This document shows, piece after piece, positions 25,492 to 35,846 of a DNA stretch of 64,000 nucleotides. The stretch comes from Cephalopachus bancanus. Lineage: Eukaryota > Chordata > Mammalia > Primates > Tarsiidae. A program made the position numbers and the translations under genes. The notes below the pieces were generated by a model. It ran no database searches, had not been told where the DNA came from, and saw only the letters and a program-made list of their open reading frames with translations. The stretch covers positions 2,418,001 through 2,482,000 of the forward strand of contig JAPVLO010000007.1 of assembly GCA_027257055.1 (NCBI GenBank), in the 5' to 3' direction. Numbering within the stretch: position 1 is the first letter of the stretch; each line of letters opens with the position of its first letter.

Positions 25492-27396
25492 TCAACATGC
25501 TGAGTTGTCCAGGGGCACCTGTTGGTATTGTTGTCTGAGGACCATAAGTTGCACAGTGTTTATTTTAGTTTTTATAAAAGTTATTAGCTTGTTTAGAATA
25601 CATGGACCGAAGGTCAGCAACAGCAAAAGTATGATCACGGGGCCTATTAAAGCAGACAATAGTGTGGTTAACCAAGGTGAGTAGTTAAACCAACTTTCAA
25701 ACCATCCCTGCCTCTGGTCCCACTCTACTTTGCACTTAGCCAAACCTTCTCATACCTTAGCCATAGATTCCTTTACTATGCCTGAATGGTCAGTGTAGAA
25801 ACAACATTCTTCTCCCAGGGTGGCAAAGAGGCCACCTTGTTGGAGGAACAGTAGGTCTAGGCCTTACGGTTTTGCAAAACTACTTCAGACAGTGAGGTTA
25901 GGGAGTCCTGTAAGTGTGAAATAGAAGCTTCTATTTTTTTTAATGTCAGAATCTATTGCAGCCCAAAGGCTACTGTAATGATGGGACTGAGTGACTAGGG
26001 AGGTAATACCCGTTCCTGCCCTGGCAAGGCCTAGTCCTAGTAACATTGACAGGGTTATTGCAGAGACCAGTTCCCTCTTAGCCTGGGGGTGTTCTCCTTG
26101 TGTCAGTAACTGGAATACATCCTCATCAGTGTGGTACAGTATTTTCTGAAGTAACTGCACCAAGATGCAAAAGCCATCTTGAGACTGGTTGAGTACCTGC
26201 CCATGACAACACGGAGTCAAATCAGTGGAACATATCCACCATCCGTTCTCGGGGGGCAGGTGGAAGTTACTGGAGACTAGTGGGAAAGTTTGGGCACACA
26301 AGGACTGGACCTTCAAAGGTGGGCGGCCCACGCAGGTTCCATTCCCAGTGACTAACTATAGGGTCAGGCCTACAGTGTTTGGGGCCCACCAACAAGCATT
26401 GGAATCTGGGCTTGTGGTGTAGTTTCCTACAATTGCAAAGTCCTCATAATAGGGTGGCCAGGGATTATAACATAGCCAGCAGGACTGAGTTGCTTCAGGT
26501 TTGGTGGCATTGAGGAAGAAAAAAGTCTGTTGGAGCAGCTCACATAAGGGGCTAGGGGAGCTCGTGGGTGGCACAAGTCTCTTTGGGGACATGGATGGCA
26601 AGGGCGGGGACTGAGCTGGGTTCCCACAGTACTAGTCTCTCTCTGTATAGGTTTATGGGTTACCTGCAGGGGTGCTAGTATCTGGTTGGGTCCTACTGGC
26701 CAGACAATTAGATCATGAATAACCAACCGGATCATGAAGAGACTCCCATAGTCCTTCCAGGGAATTCTAGGCTCATCATATAGCCTAATTCCCCATATTT
26801 TCCCTAAGGTCCAGTCTTTAGCTTGTTGTTCAGCTTGGGTGAATTTTATGATGACAGGGTAGCAAAAAGTGGGTGCCAGACAGGACCCTCAGTGGCAGCT
26901 TAAAGGATCTCCCTGCACCGTGATTAAATCACTATTTTTGACCGGGGTCCAGTGTATATTGCCCGTAGAAACATATTTCCAGGATGGGCAATAAAACTGG
27001 GTGGGGTCTTGGCATTTTTTATCTTTATCATGCCCTGGGCATACATAAAATTTATAGTTATGGTAGGCGTTTTTACCACGTCTTGGAGCTCTGTATTTGG
27101 CTCCAAGGGACGGGAAAATGTCACGCCCCATTGCAAGGTCCCAGTCATGGTTGGTGTACATTTGGCTCAGGTCCCAAGTTAGGGTTGGGAACCAGGTGCC
27201 GGGGGGGGGCTACCGTGGAGGTCTGAAAAACAACATCACCACCTAAGGAGGTGGCTAAGACCTGCCAGGTTAGGCATTGGGGTTGGTGGGGGTTGGGGGC
27301 TGCCCAAAGAAGTTTAATCACTGTTATAAGGAAGAAGAAGGAGCTCAAAATAGTCTTAGCTTTAGGGGATTGTCCTTGTCCAGTTGGCTGTTTCAT
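25492..27396 (-). pseudogene. env of the gammaretrovirus-like provirus, broken
   Basis: Env is the surface/transmembrane glycoprotein. ATG at 27396 overlaps the pol stop (ATGA). A hydrophobic signal segment (FFFLITVIKLLWA) follows. The receptor-binding half (about 27160-26880) has paired cysteines in YVCPGH and FYCPSWKYVSTGNIHW. The surface-subunit CxxC motif CWLC lies at about 26483. The fusion-peptide region (VSAITLSMLLGLGLARAG) follows a basic KRE. Next come a leucine-rich helix and, after a frameshift near 25876, the conserved transmembrane-subunit core with EECC. The membrane span is LLSALIGPVIILLLLLTFG, then a short tail. Frameshifts near 27130-27160, 26890, 26430-26600 and 25880 and tandem stops near 25780 break it. 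Confidence 0.88.
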
Positions 27397-30300
27397 TTGG
27401 GTGCATAGTCTTTCAGCACAGCAGGGGTGTCAGCAAGTTTGATGTGGGTGTGGTGTATCCAAGACGCGATACCTTCCACCTTCAAGGCAGTGGGGGTGGA
27501 CAGGATCACGATGTACGGTCCTTTCCACCGTGGCTGCAGAGTCTCGTGTTGATGTCGCCGGACGTACACCCAGTCCCCCAGTTGGTAGTTGTGGGGAGTT
27601 GGTGGTGGTCCGGTCTTATAAAGGGCTTTCAGTCTGGGCCACACCTGCTCGTGGACCCTTTGTAGAGTTTGGAGGGAAAAAAGGAGTTTTTGATCATCTG
27701 TATTTATTAATAATTCTGTCTTTAAGTTAGGTATTACCGGTGGTGGCACTCCAAACATGACTTCAAAAGGAGTAAACCCTAGCTTATAGGGTGAGTTGCG
27801 TACCCTATACAGTGCAAAAGGAAAGAGAGCCACCCAGTCCCCGCCAGTTTCCTGGATTGATTTAGTCAAGGTCTCTTTTAGAGTTCTGTTCATTCTTTCT
27901 ACCTGTCCTGAGCTCTGGGGCCTGTATGCACAATGTAACTTCCAATCCGCCCCCAGTGCCTGAGCCACCCCCTGTATTACCTTAGAGATGAAGCTGGGGC
28001 CGTTGTCCAACCCGATTTGGACCAGGAAACCATACCTGGGCATCAGATCTTCTAGGAGCTTCTTGGCTACCACCTGTGCAGTTTCATTCTTGGTGGGGAA
28101 TGCCTCAGTCCACCCTGAAAAAGTGTCTATAAACACTAGTAAGTACTTGTATCCGTACTTTCCTGGTTTTACCTCAGTGAAGTCCACTTCCCAGTATGCT
28201 CCTGGCCGGTTTCCCCAAAGCCTGGTCCCCGGGTTTTGTTTGGGATTGGTTGCGTTGACAACCTGACAAGCCTGACATTGATTTACAATTTGTCCGATCA
28301 TTTGTCGACTGTTGGGCATAACCATGTTTGCATGGCATATTAATTCTTCCATATTTCTGGTTCCTATGTGGGTACTTCTGTGCATTTTTATAAGCAGTTG
28401 CTGACCCAACTGTTCTGGAAGGATGACATCCCATTTGCTGGTGGTCGTATCCCAGTGTTGGATCCACCACCAGCCATTTGAGAACATAACTCCAGGCTGC
28501 CCATTTATCCATTTTAAATCCTCCTCTGTATAATTTGGGCCTTCTGGCAGATCCCAGGGCCCAGGGTCTGGCAGTGTGGTCCCTAGGACATGGTCTACAG
28601 AAAGGGCTGCCGTTTTGGCCTCAGCATCTGCCAGACGGTTTCCCCGTGCCACTGGTGTGTCCTCCTTCTGGTGTCCTGGACAATGTATTGTGGCCAGTGC
28701 TTTGGGTAGCCAGAGTGCCTGTAACAACTCAAGGATCTCAGTTTTATTTTTGATAGCCTTTCCTTCTGCAGTTAAGAGCCCTCTCTCCTTATAGATGGTT
28801 CCATGAATGTGCACAGTTGCAAAAGCATACCTGCTGTCAGTATAAACATTTATTCTCTGCCCTTTTCCCATGACTAGGGCCTTAGTGAGGTCAATGAGCT
28901 CGGCTCGCTGCGCTGAGGTTCTGGCCGCAAGTGGCACTGCCCGTAAGGTCTCAGTCTCTGTAGTCACTGCTGCCCCAGCATACCTGGTTCCGCCCTGCAC
29001 GAAGCTGCTGCCATCTGTGTACCAAGTTCCTTCGGCGTTGGTTAGGGGCCGGTCCTGGAGGTCTTCCTGTATTCTGTGGACCTGCGCCAGGATGTCCTGG
29101 CAGTTGTGCAGGGGGCCTTTCCCATTCAGGTCGGGTAGCAGGGTGGCTGGATTCTGAGTAGCCGGAGCCTGAAACAAGATTCTGGCTGGGTTTAAAAGGA
29201 GACTTTGATAATGAGTTAGCCGGGCATTACTTATCCATCTGTCGGGTGGTTGTTTTAGAACACCTTCCACAGCATGAGGGGTGGTGACATGTAGTTCTTT
29301 TCCCATGGCAATTTTGTCAGCATCCTTGACCATAGTGGCAACTGCCGTGATGATCCGTAGGCATGGAGGCCACCCGGCAGCCACGGAGTTTAACTTCTTT
29401 GACAGGTATGCCACTGGCCTCTTCCATGGCCCTATTTGCTGCAACAGCACTCCTTTGGCTATTCCCTTAGACTCATCAACAAACAAGAAAAAGGGTTTAG
29501 TCAGATCTGGCAGTCCCAAAGCTGGGGCTGACACCAGGGCTTGTTTAAGAGTTTCAAAAGATCTGTTCATGTCCTCTGTCCATGTGAGGTCGGACTTATT
29601 TTTGGTGGCCTCATATAATGGCCAGGCGAGCTCAGCAAACCCAGGAATCCGTAGGCGGCAGAAGCCAGCCAATCCTAAGAACTCACGTACCTGTCGTACA
29701 TTTTGTGGTTGTGGAATTCTCAGTACCATCTCCTTTTGGGCATCCGATAGCCATCTCTGCCTGTCTTTCAGTTTGTAGCCCAGGTAACTTACTTCAGTTT
29801 TGCAGATTTGAGCCTTTTTGGCCAAGGCTCAATAGCCCAGAGCACCTAGTGTTTGCAGCGAATCTCTGGTGCCTTGCAAGCACGTGTCCCGATTTTCTGC
29901 AGCTAGCAGAATATCATCCACGTACTGCAACAGGGTTAGGGTGGTGTGTGTTACGGAACTCACCCAGGTCTTCATGTAAGGCTTCATCAAAGATGGTGGG
30001 AGAGTTTTTGAATCCTTGGGGAAGCCAGGTCCAGGTGAGTTGCCCACTGATCCCTCTTTCCGGGTCCAGCCACTCAAAGGTGAAGATGTCCTGACTCCGT
30101 GGGGCCAACGGTAAGCTGAAAAAGGCATCTTTTAAATCTAATACCATGTACCAAACCTTGCCTGGGGCCAGGGTGGTGAGGAGGGTATAGGGGTTAGGGA
30201 CTGTGGGGTGTATGTCCATCACCCAGCAGTTTACTTCCCGTAAGTCCTGAACAGGCCAGTAGTCGGTTGAATTGGGCTTTCACACTGGCAGGAGGGGTGT

Positions 30301-30975
30301 GTTCCAGGCAAACTGACAAGGCAAGAGTGTGTTCCAGGCAGACTGACAAGGCCGCAATATTTCCTCATCCAGCAGCCACCGTATGTGGGGGGTTATCCCA
30401 TTTCGTGCCACCACAGGGATTGGATATTGCCAGACCCGGGCTGGGTCCGCTCCGGGCTTCAGTTCCACAAACACTGCTAGCCTTTGTTTAGCCAACCCTA
30501 TTCCTCCATTTTCTGCCCAGGCTAGGGGAATTTCCCGAAGCCAGTCCTGAATGTCCAATTCCATCTCCAGGTCAGGGGCCTGACACAGCCTGTATTCATC
30601 TTCTAATTTTAGAGTTAGAATCTGCAGGGGGCACCCAACTGAATCTGTTACTGTCACCCCGTGTGGCCAAAAGCTGAGATTTGCTTTCACTTTGGTTAAC
30701 AGATCTCTCCCAAACAAAGGGTATGGGCAATCAGGAAGAACTAAGAACTCATGGGCGACCGTACCAGTGCTTAAATTCACTGTTCTCTTAGTGGTCCAGT
30801 GTGCCGGTCTTATCTCATTAGCTCCTTGAACCCATGATATTTTGTCTGAGAGAGGGCCTTGTGGTTTCAATAATACGGATCGCTCTGCTCCTGAATCCAC
30901 ATGAAAAGTCACGGGTTCCCCCCCTACCTCCAAGGTTACCCGGGGCTCAGGAGGGGACTCTGAGCCCTGACCTCC
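27393..30975 (-). pseudogene. pro-pol of the gammaretrovirus-like provirus; last 810 codons open
   Basis: Encodes protease, reverse transcriptase, RNase H and integrase. Protease has DSGAE at about 30900 and GRDLL at about 30711. RT motifs are [13 protein letters not shown] (about 30150), [16 protein letters not shown] (about 30030) and [12 protein letters not shown] (about 29930). Breaks: TGA at 30282-30280, a frameshift near 29970, and TGA at 29831-29829. After the last TGA, 810 codons are open (29825-27393). RNase H residues are D271, E309, D330 and D400. The integrase zinc site is H482, H486, C517, C520, and the catalytic triad D548, D607, E643 keeps the 35-residue spacing. The C-terminal domain has WKGPYIV. 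The stop overlaps the env ATG. The open part is long for an endogenous copy, which suggests a fairly recent insertion. Confidence 0.93.
30297..30352 (-). repeat. 30-bp tandem duplication in the first codons of RT
   Basis: The unit GTGTGTTCCAGGCARACTG (plus strand) is present at 30297-30322 and 30327-30352 with a 30-base period and one substitution. Because 30 is a multiple of three, ten codons near the RT start (…AWNTLLP / …AWNTPLLP) are repeated without loss of frame. Confidence 0.85.
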
Positions 30976-30978
30976 CTA
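30943..30978 (-). promoter_or_regulatory. gag-pol stop-codon readthrough signal
   Basis: The gag frame ends in TAG (30978-30976, minus) followed by GGAGGTCAG. After an 8-base spacer, bases 30967-30960 (GGGCTCAG, minus strand) can pair perfectly with 30950-30943 (CTGAGCCC) around a 9-base loop. A UAG with a G-rich spacer and an 8-bp stem is the known gammaretroviral arrangement in which a pseudoknot makes a few percent of ribosomes read through. The zinc knuckle upstream and the protease downstream are in the same frame, which supports the call. Confidence 0.88.
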
Positions 30979-32640
30979 TTCAGTTACAAGTACAGTCACT
31001 TTGTCCTCAGGACGGCGAGGGCGCTTAGGGCATTCCTTTATGTAGTGCCCTTCCTCCTTGCAGTAGAAGCACTGATTTTTCCCTAACTTGGGGCAGTCTG
31101 GCTGAGGGTTCCCTGGTTTGTTGCCTGACTCAGAAGCCAATTTTTTTAGCCACTTCTGTTTTTCCTTGGGGTCGTGGGTAGTGGCAGCTAAGAGAATTTT
31201 GGCTAATCCCTTGGTCTACTGCCCGCTACACCTATCCTGGCGTTCTTCCAGACTCTCTCTATTGTTAAAGGCTTTCTCAGCCACCCCAGCAGATCCTGTA
31301 AACTTTTCTCTCCTAACCTTTCTACTTTCTGCTGCTTCCTTTTGATATCTGTTGCTGCCTGATTAACAAATGCCATGATTACAGCCACTTTGGTTTCTGG
31401 TGCCTCTGGATCCATTGGGGTGTATTGACAGAAGGTTTCCATAATACGCTCCAAAAATGTGGCTGGGCTCTCGTTCCTGTCCTGCCTTATGTTATATACC
31501 TTAGCCAAATTAGTGGGCTTACAAGCAGCTGCCCAGAGACCTGCCATCAGAGCCTGGCAGTAGACCCAGAGTTTCTCCTTACCTTCTGCCATGTTAAAAT
31601 CGCATCCAGGTGGGGAAAGGGGAAAGGCTGCATTTATAAGATCAGGGTTGGTGGTGAGCTGTCCATCAACTCCCAGAACCAGCTTCCAGACCTCCATCTG
31701 GATTCTTTCTTTCTCTTCAGTGGTGAATAATACCTGAAGAAGCATCTGGCAATCATCCCAGGTAGGCTGGTGGGTAAAGAGAATGCTTTCCAGCAAGTTA
31801 ATCAGCCCTCTAGGATTCTCAGAGAAAGTAGCAGTTTGCGTTTTCCAATTGTATAGATCACTAGTGGAAAACGGCCAATAATGCATGGGTTGGTTCCTGG
31901 CCTCATCTGGGGGCCCAGCCACTCTCAGTGGCAAGATCACCATGGAGTCGGCTGGGCCCACTCCAGGACTGGCCACCCTGGCGACTCTCCCTCAAGTCCC
32001 CGTGGCTGGTCCATTCATGTTTCTTTTCTGCCTCCACTCCCCGGCCACTTCTGGCTTTGCAGCAGCGGCTGCTTGGGGTTGTGGCGCTAGCAGGGCTGAA
32101 GGTCTAGGGGGAGCTGACTGGTACGGGGGGGGAAATTATCTCTTCCAAGTTAGAATCAGGGAGAACGGGGTAAAAGGGGTTCTTTGGGGACTTATGGAAG
32201 GGATTCTGCTTCTCCCAAGGCTGTGACAACACACTCTCCAGAGGCTCCAAAGGTTCTGCCCCCTTCTCCTGCAAAGTGAGCACTTTCAATGCCTTTAACG
32301 GGGTAGGAAGGTAGTGTTTAACCCAAGGGGGAGGAGATTCCACTATATCTTGCCAGACCAGTATATAAGGGAGTTGGTCTGGGTGTCCCTGGGAGCCTCT
32401 TTGGAGGATGACATTCTTGACCTGCAAGAGAACACTTGTTAGAAAGGTCCTTTCTCATGGCCAGCCTACATTGAAGGCAGGCCACTCAGTGGTGCACAAA
32501 TTCCGGAATTTCTTCTTGTGAATTTCGACACTCAAATTGTGCGCCCTTTCCTTTAGCTCTGAAAAGTGATCAGTCATTACTGAACTAGGAGAGCTACTGG
32601 CAGAAGTCAACACTCTGAAGCTTAGACACTCCTGAGGTTA
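30976..32640 (-). pseudogene. gag of the gammaretrovirus-like provirus, broken
   Basis: Gag forms the virus core. Matrix: a stretch around 32560-32540 (KERAHNLSVEI) and 32490-32460, with an in-frame stop near 32459, then QGHPDQLPYILVW and PPPWVKHYLP (about 32385-32310). A PPY late-domain motif lies on a run of eight Cs (plus strand G 32125-32132), where the frame is lost. Capsid is open for 257 codons (31976-31203), with the major homology region QDRNESPATFLERIMETFCQ at about 31470. After one more frameshift, nucleocapsid carries a single CX2CX4HX4C knuckle (31071-31030) and ends at the TAG used for readthrough. The start codon is not clear. Confidence 0.88.
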
Positions 32641-32746
32641 GACTTGCCAACCCACCAAACCAGCAACACTCTCAGGACTTGGCTTACCAGTCCATTAGAG
32701 CCAATACTCCTATGACTAGGCTTGCCCACCCATTTAGCTGACACTC
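32627..32746 (-). repeat. Three degenerate tandem repeats of about 38 bp
   Basis: Units start at about 32627, 32667 and 32705. Each has a CACTC/TACTC start, a GRCTTG/GGCTTR core and a CCA/CCC-rich end. They lie just upstream of the gag coding region in minus-strand sense, so they may be part of the proviral leader. Confidence 0.6.
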
Positions 32747-33333
32747 ACAAAGCCCAGGCATATCACTATGAAAGGGTAAGCTGAGGCAAAGTGGGCCGGT
32801 GCCACAGGACTAATGCAAACAATTGCATAGGAGAAGGAAGAAAAGTTTAGTATTCCTTTCCATAGACAGAAAGGGGCCAGCATTCAATAGGCAAGTGCGG
32901 CATCAAAGGCTGATTCTGGGTATATTTAAGGCTCTTTTGGGCTAAGGGAAAAGTTCAGAAGTTGTTTTCTTTAATGTAGATAACAAAAGTGACATGTCTT
33001 GTTTCTAGACATCCCCAGGCACTGGTCTCATGACTCCAGGTGGTGGGCTAGAGGTTGGTTATGGAAGACTGATAATAATACATCATTGTCAGAAACACAG
33101 ATGCCTAGACCAATTAGAACTAGGCATGCTTAAGGGGCTAGAAATAATTACCAAGTTCTAACTCTGGGAGGCCAGTTTTACTTCTTGCTAATGATTAAGA
33201 GGTAAAAGAATAAGCTGGTCAGCAGAAAGGCTCAGCAATACATGATGGGGCCAGGACTGAGACCAAATGGCTGCACTACTGATAGGATTATTTCATCAAG
33301 TTCTTCTAAGATTCTTGGGGTCCCTACCTTTCA
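32747..33333. other. Unassigned segment where a 5' LTR would be expected
   Basis: On the minus strand it begins TGAAAGGTAGGGACCCC at 33333, which looks like an LTR start, but it does not match the 3' LTR at 24878-25445 and contains no AATAAA. It may be a divergent LTR, a replacement by recombination, or unrelated host sequence. No protein-coding signal is seen. Confidence 0.35.
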
Positions 33334-33663
33334 GACTGCTTGCCAGTTAATTAAGAAACTCAAATTAGCCCAATCAGAAATGAAAAAGGAGACATTATAA
33401 CTGTTACAATGGAAATTCAAAAGATCGTCTGAGACTATAATGAACACTGCTATGCAAAAAAACTAGACAATCTATAGGAAATGGATAAATTCTTGGAAAC
33501 ATAAAAGCTCCCAACCTTGAATCAGGAAGAAATGGAAACACTGAACAGGCCAATAATGAATAGCAAGATTGAAACAGTAATTAGAAGTCTCCCAACAAAA
33601 AATCCCAGGACCTGATGAACTCACATCTGAAGAACAGATCTTCAAAAAAGAACTAGTACCAAC
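33334..33663 (+). mobile_element. Fragment of an older L1 ORF2
   Basis: Degraded ORF2 sequence between endonuclease and RT: AQSEMKKE-like at about 33370, then NRPIMNSKIETVIRSLPTKNP-like at about 33548-33610, ending in a DELTSEEQIFKKELVP-like stretch. It has the same strand as the fragments at 24140-24877 and 40291-41240 and lies in the right order, so all three may be one old L1 broken up by later insertions and deletions. Confidence 0.7.
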
Positions 33664-34356
33664 TTCTAGCAACCAACCCCACCCCCAGATCAGGAAGGAT
33701 CACTCACCAGTCATGCACACCCACAGGGCCGATCCTCCCATGGGAGGGAGCTTTCTCTTTCAAGTACTGAATGTGGACATGAATAAGGAGAGAACTACAT
33801 GAAAGATACCCCAAGTCATTCTCAGTGAGAAGGTACCTGGGCTGCAAACTTCAAAACAGTAGACCAGCAGACAGGGGGCCCATCCCTCAACAGTTCTCTG
33901 TTGAGTACTTGCAACAGGTCTGAAAAGTAACCCTGCTGGCCTAACTATGGGAAAAAGACCTGCAGCAAAGGTGCCTTTTACAGGGTGGAGCACAGAGCAG
34001 AAGTTAGTGCCCCTCTCTCTCTCTCTCTGAGTGATCTATACTGAATGACAGAAAGGGACCTAGAACAAAGAGACATTAACTAACTTCAGAACAACAAAAT
34101 CAAAGAGGAAAGAGAGAGGAAGAGTTGCTCTCCATAAATAAGGAAACATTTAAAACAAACAAAAAAACTACAAGAAATCCTCGGAGTCTCAAAGAGACAG
34201 CACCCAAAAAAGCCACTATCAGTACACATATTATGGAAACCCTGTCCCAGATGACAGTCACTGGACTCAGAAACTGGAGGGCTAAAATGAATAAAGAGAA
34301 CTACAAGAAACTAGGAGCAAAACTCACTAAAGTTGTACAGGAAATAAAAGCAGAGC

Positions 34357-34650
34357 TGGCCGGGCACAGTGACTCAAGCCTGTAATCCCAGCACTTTGGG
34401 AGGCTGAGATGAGAGGATTGCCTGAGCCCAGAGGTTCAAGACCAGTCCGGTGCTACTTGGTGAGACCTTGTCTCTACAATAAATTTTTTAAAAATAGTCA
34501 GGCATGGTAGCACTTGTCTGTAGTTCCAGCTATTTGGAAGGTTGAGGTGCAAGGATTGCCTGAACCCAGAAGATCAAGGCTGCAGTGACCATGAGTGTGC
34601 CATTGCACTCCAGCCTGGGTGACAGAGTGATTCTCCAACTCACAAAAACA
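34357..34650 (+). mobile_element. Alu SINE inside L1 ORF1
   Basis: A dimeric Alu starting GCCGGGCACAGTGACTC and ending GTGATTCTCCAACTC plus a short A-rich tail. TSD: GAAATAAAAGCAGAGCTG (34341-34358) and GAAAAAGCAGAGTTG (34651-34665), similar over the shared AAAGCAGAGYTG. It is moderately diverged. Confidence 0.93.
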
Positions 34651-35041
34651 GAAAAAGCAGAGTTGACCAATTTCAAAAAGACCCATTCTGAAATACTGGA
34701 AATGAAGAACTACATCCTGGAAGTTAAAAACACATTAACAAGCATAGAAAGCAGAATCAGTCAGGCAAAGAAAAGAATATCAGATCATGAAGACCAAATT
34801 AAGGAACTAACACAGTCTGTCAAAAACAGGAAAAAGCCCAAAAAGAATGAACAAAGCCTCTGAGAGATGTGGAACTATGTCAAGAAGTTAAATCTATTCC
34901 TGAATGGTATCCCTGGAGCAGAAAGGAGAACTGAGAAGATCATGGAACAAGCATTCCATGAGATCATCCAAGAAAACTTCTCACATCTTGCTAGAGAGAG
35001 ATCAGTCAAGTGCAAGAGATTCAGAGAACCCCACAAGGTAT

Positions 35042-35846
35042 TGTTGGGAGCCAGCCATGGAGGCCCACTGAGCATTAGGGATCAGGGAGGGCCATTGACC
35101 CCAAGACCACTAGGATGCGTTCAGGAGCCATTGACCCCATTACCTCTCCCTTTTCTTGGCACTATAGCCTCCTGTTAGCTCAAGCATAAAAACTCCAAGA
35201 CTGGGATGAATACAAGCTAACATTAGAAACTCATTGTTCCCATTTCCCTTTGACTGCGGTTTAGGCTTCCAGACAGGTCCTGGTTCATGCCAGGACTACA
35301 TCAAAGAGCCCTAGTGCTGAGAGCCCAGCATGACCTTTGGACTGGACCACATTATGCAAAACTGGTTTTAGTCATTTTGTTTAAGTTCCATTGTGTGTGT
35401 TAGGATAAAGTATAGGAATAGATTGTTAATCATTATGAAAGTTAGTCATAGGTAAAGTGTGTAGAATAAGATAAATATATAGATTACCATTGATAAAACG
35501 GTATATTTTTAGAAATTGTATTAATACTTCTGAGGAACATTAACCAAGCATAAGGAACAGAAAGACAGTTTTGGGTTTGTTCTTCCTCATGCTTGAAGAA
35601 ACATCTGGTGGGCAGGGGATGCCCCCATTGACATGGCTTTCTATTCACGTAGAAGACATGTGAATCTGACTGTGCAAAAATTAGGGGATAAAAACTCTCT
35701 GTATTTCTCAATAAAGGTCTTCTGTCACTTTAACAGCAGTCCAGTCCTCTTTCTTTCTCCCCCCTCTTCCTCATCTTCTTTTTTTCAGTCACCGAATCCG
35801 TCTCACCTCCAGAAACCCCAGACCCTGCAGGAGCAGGACTCCAGCA
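35042..35846 (+). mobile_element. Class II (ERVK-type) solo LTR inside L1 ORF1
   Basis: The 805-bp LTR begins TGTTGGGAGCCAGCCATGGA and ends CTCCAGCA. A 6-bp duplication flanks it: AGGTAT (35036-35041) and AGGTGT (35847-35852), the length typical of betaretrovirus-type integration. AATAAA at 35710-35715 is the likely poly(A) signal, with a pyrimidine-rich stretch downstream at 35741-35787. L1 ORF1 sequence is continuous on either side. The start resembles the LTRs at 51651 and 61342. Confidence 0.88.

Larger units (their letters stand above)
24878..32640 (-). mobile_element. Gammaretrovirus-like (class I) endogenous provirus, minus strand
   Basis: In minus-strand order: gag with matrix, PPxY region, capsid and zinc knuckle (about 32640-30979), a UAG readthrough site, protease and pol (30975-27393), env (27396-25492), a polypurine tract and a 3' LTR (24878-25445). 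The gene order, the in-frame gag-pol stop, the single CCHC knuckle and the ATGA pol/env overlap are gammaretroviral. The provirus sits in the remains of an old plus-strand L1. I see no copy of the 3' LTR on the right side, so the 5' LTR is missing or replaced. Several stops and frameshifts disable gag, the first half of RT, and env. Confidence 0.9.

Noticed and set aside
27245..30094. Plus-strand open frames of 93-165 codons
   Set aside because: They are antisense to gag-pol-env of the minus-strand provirus and have no independent motifs.
34487..34686. Minus-strand frame reading like ELENHSVTQAGVQWH
   Set aside because: This is the familiar translation of an antisense Alu, not a protein domain.
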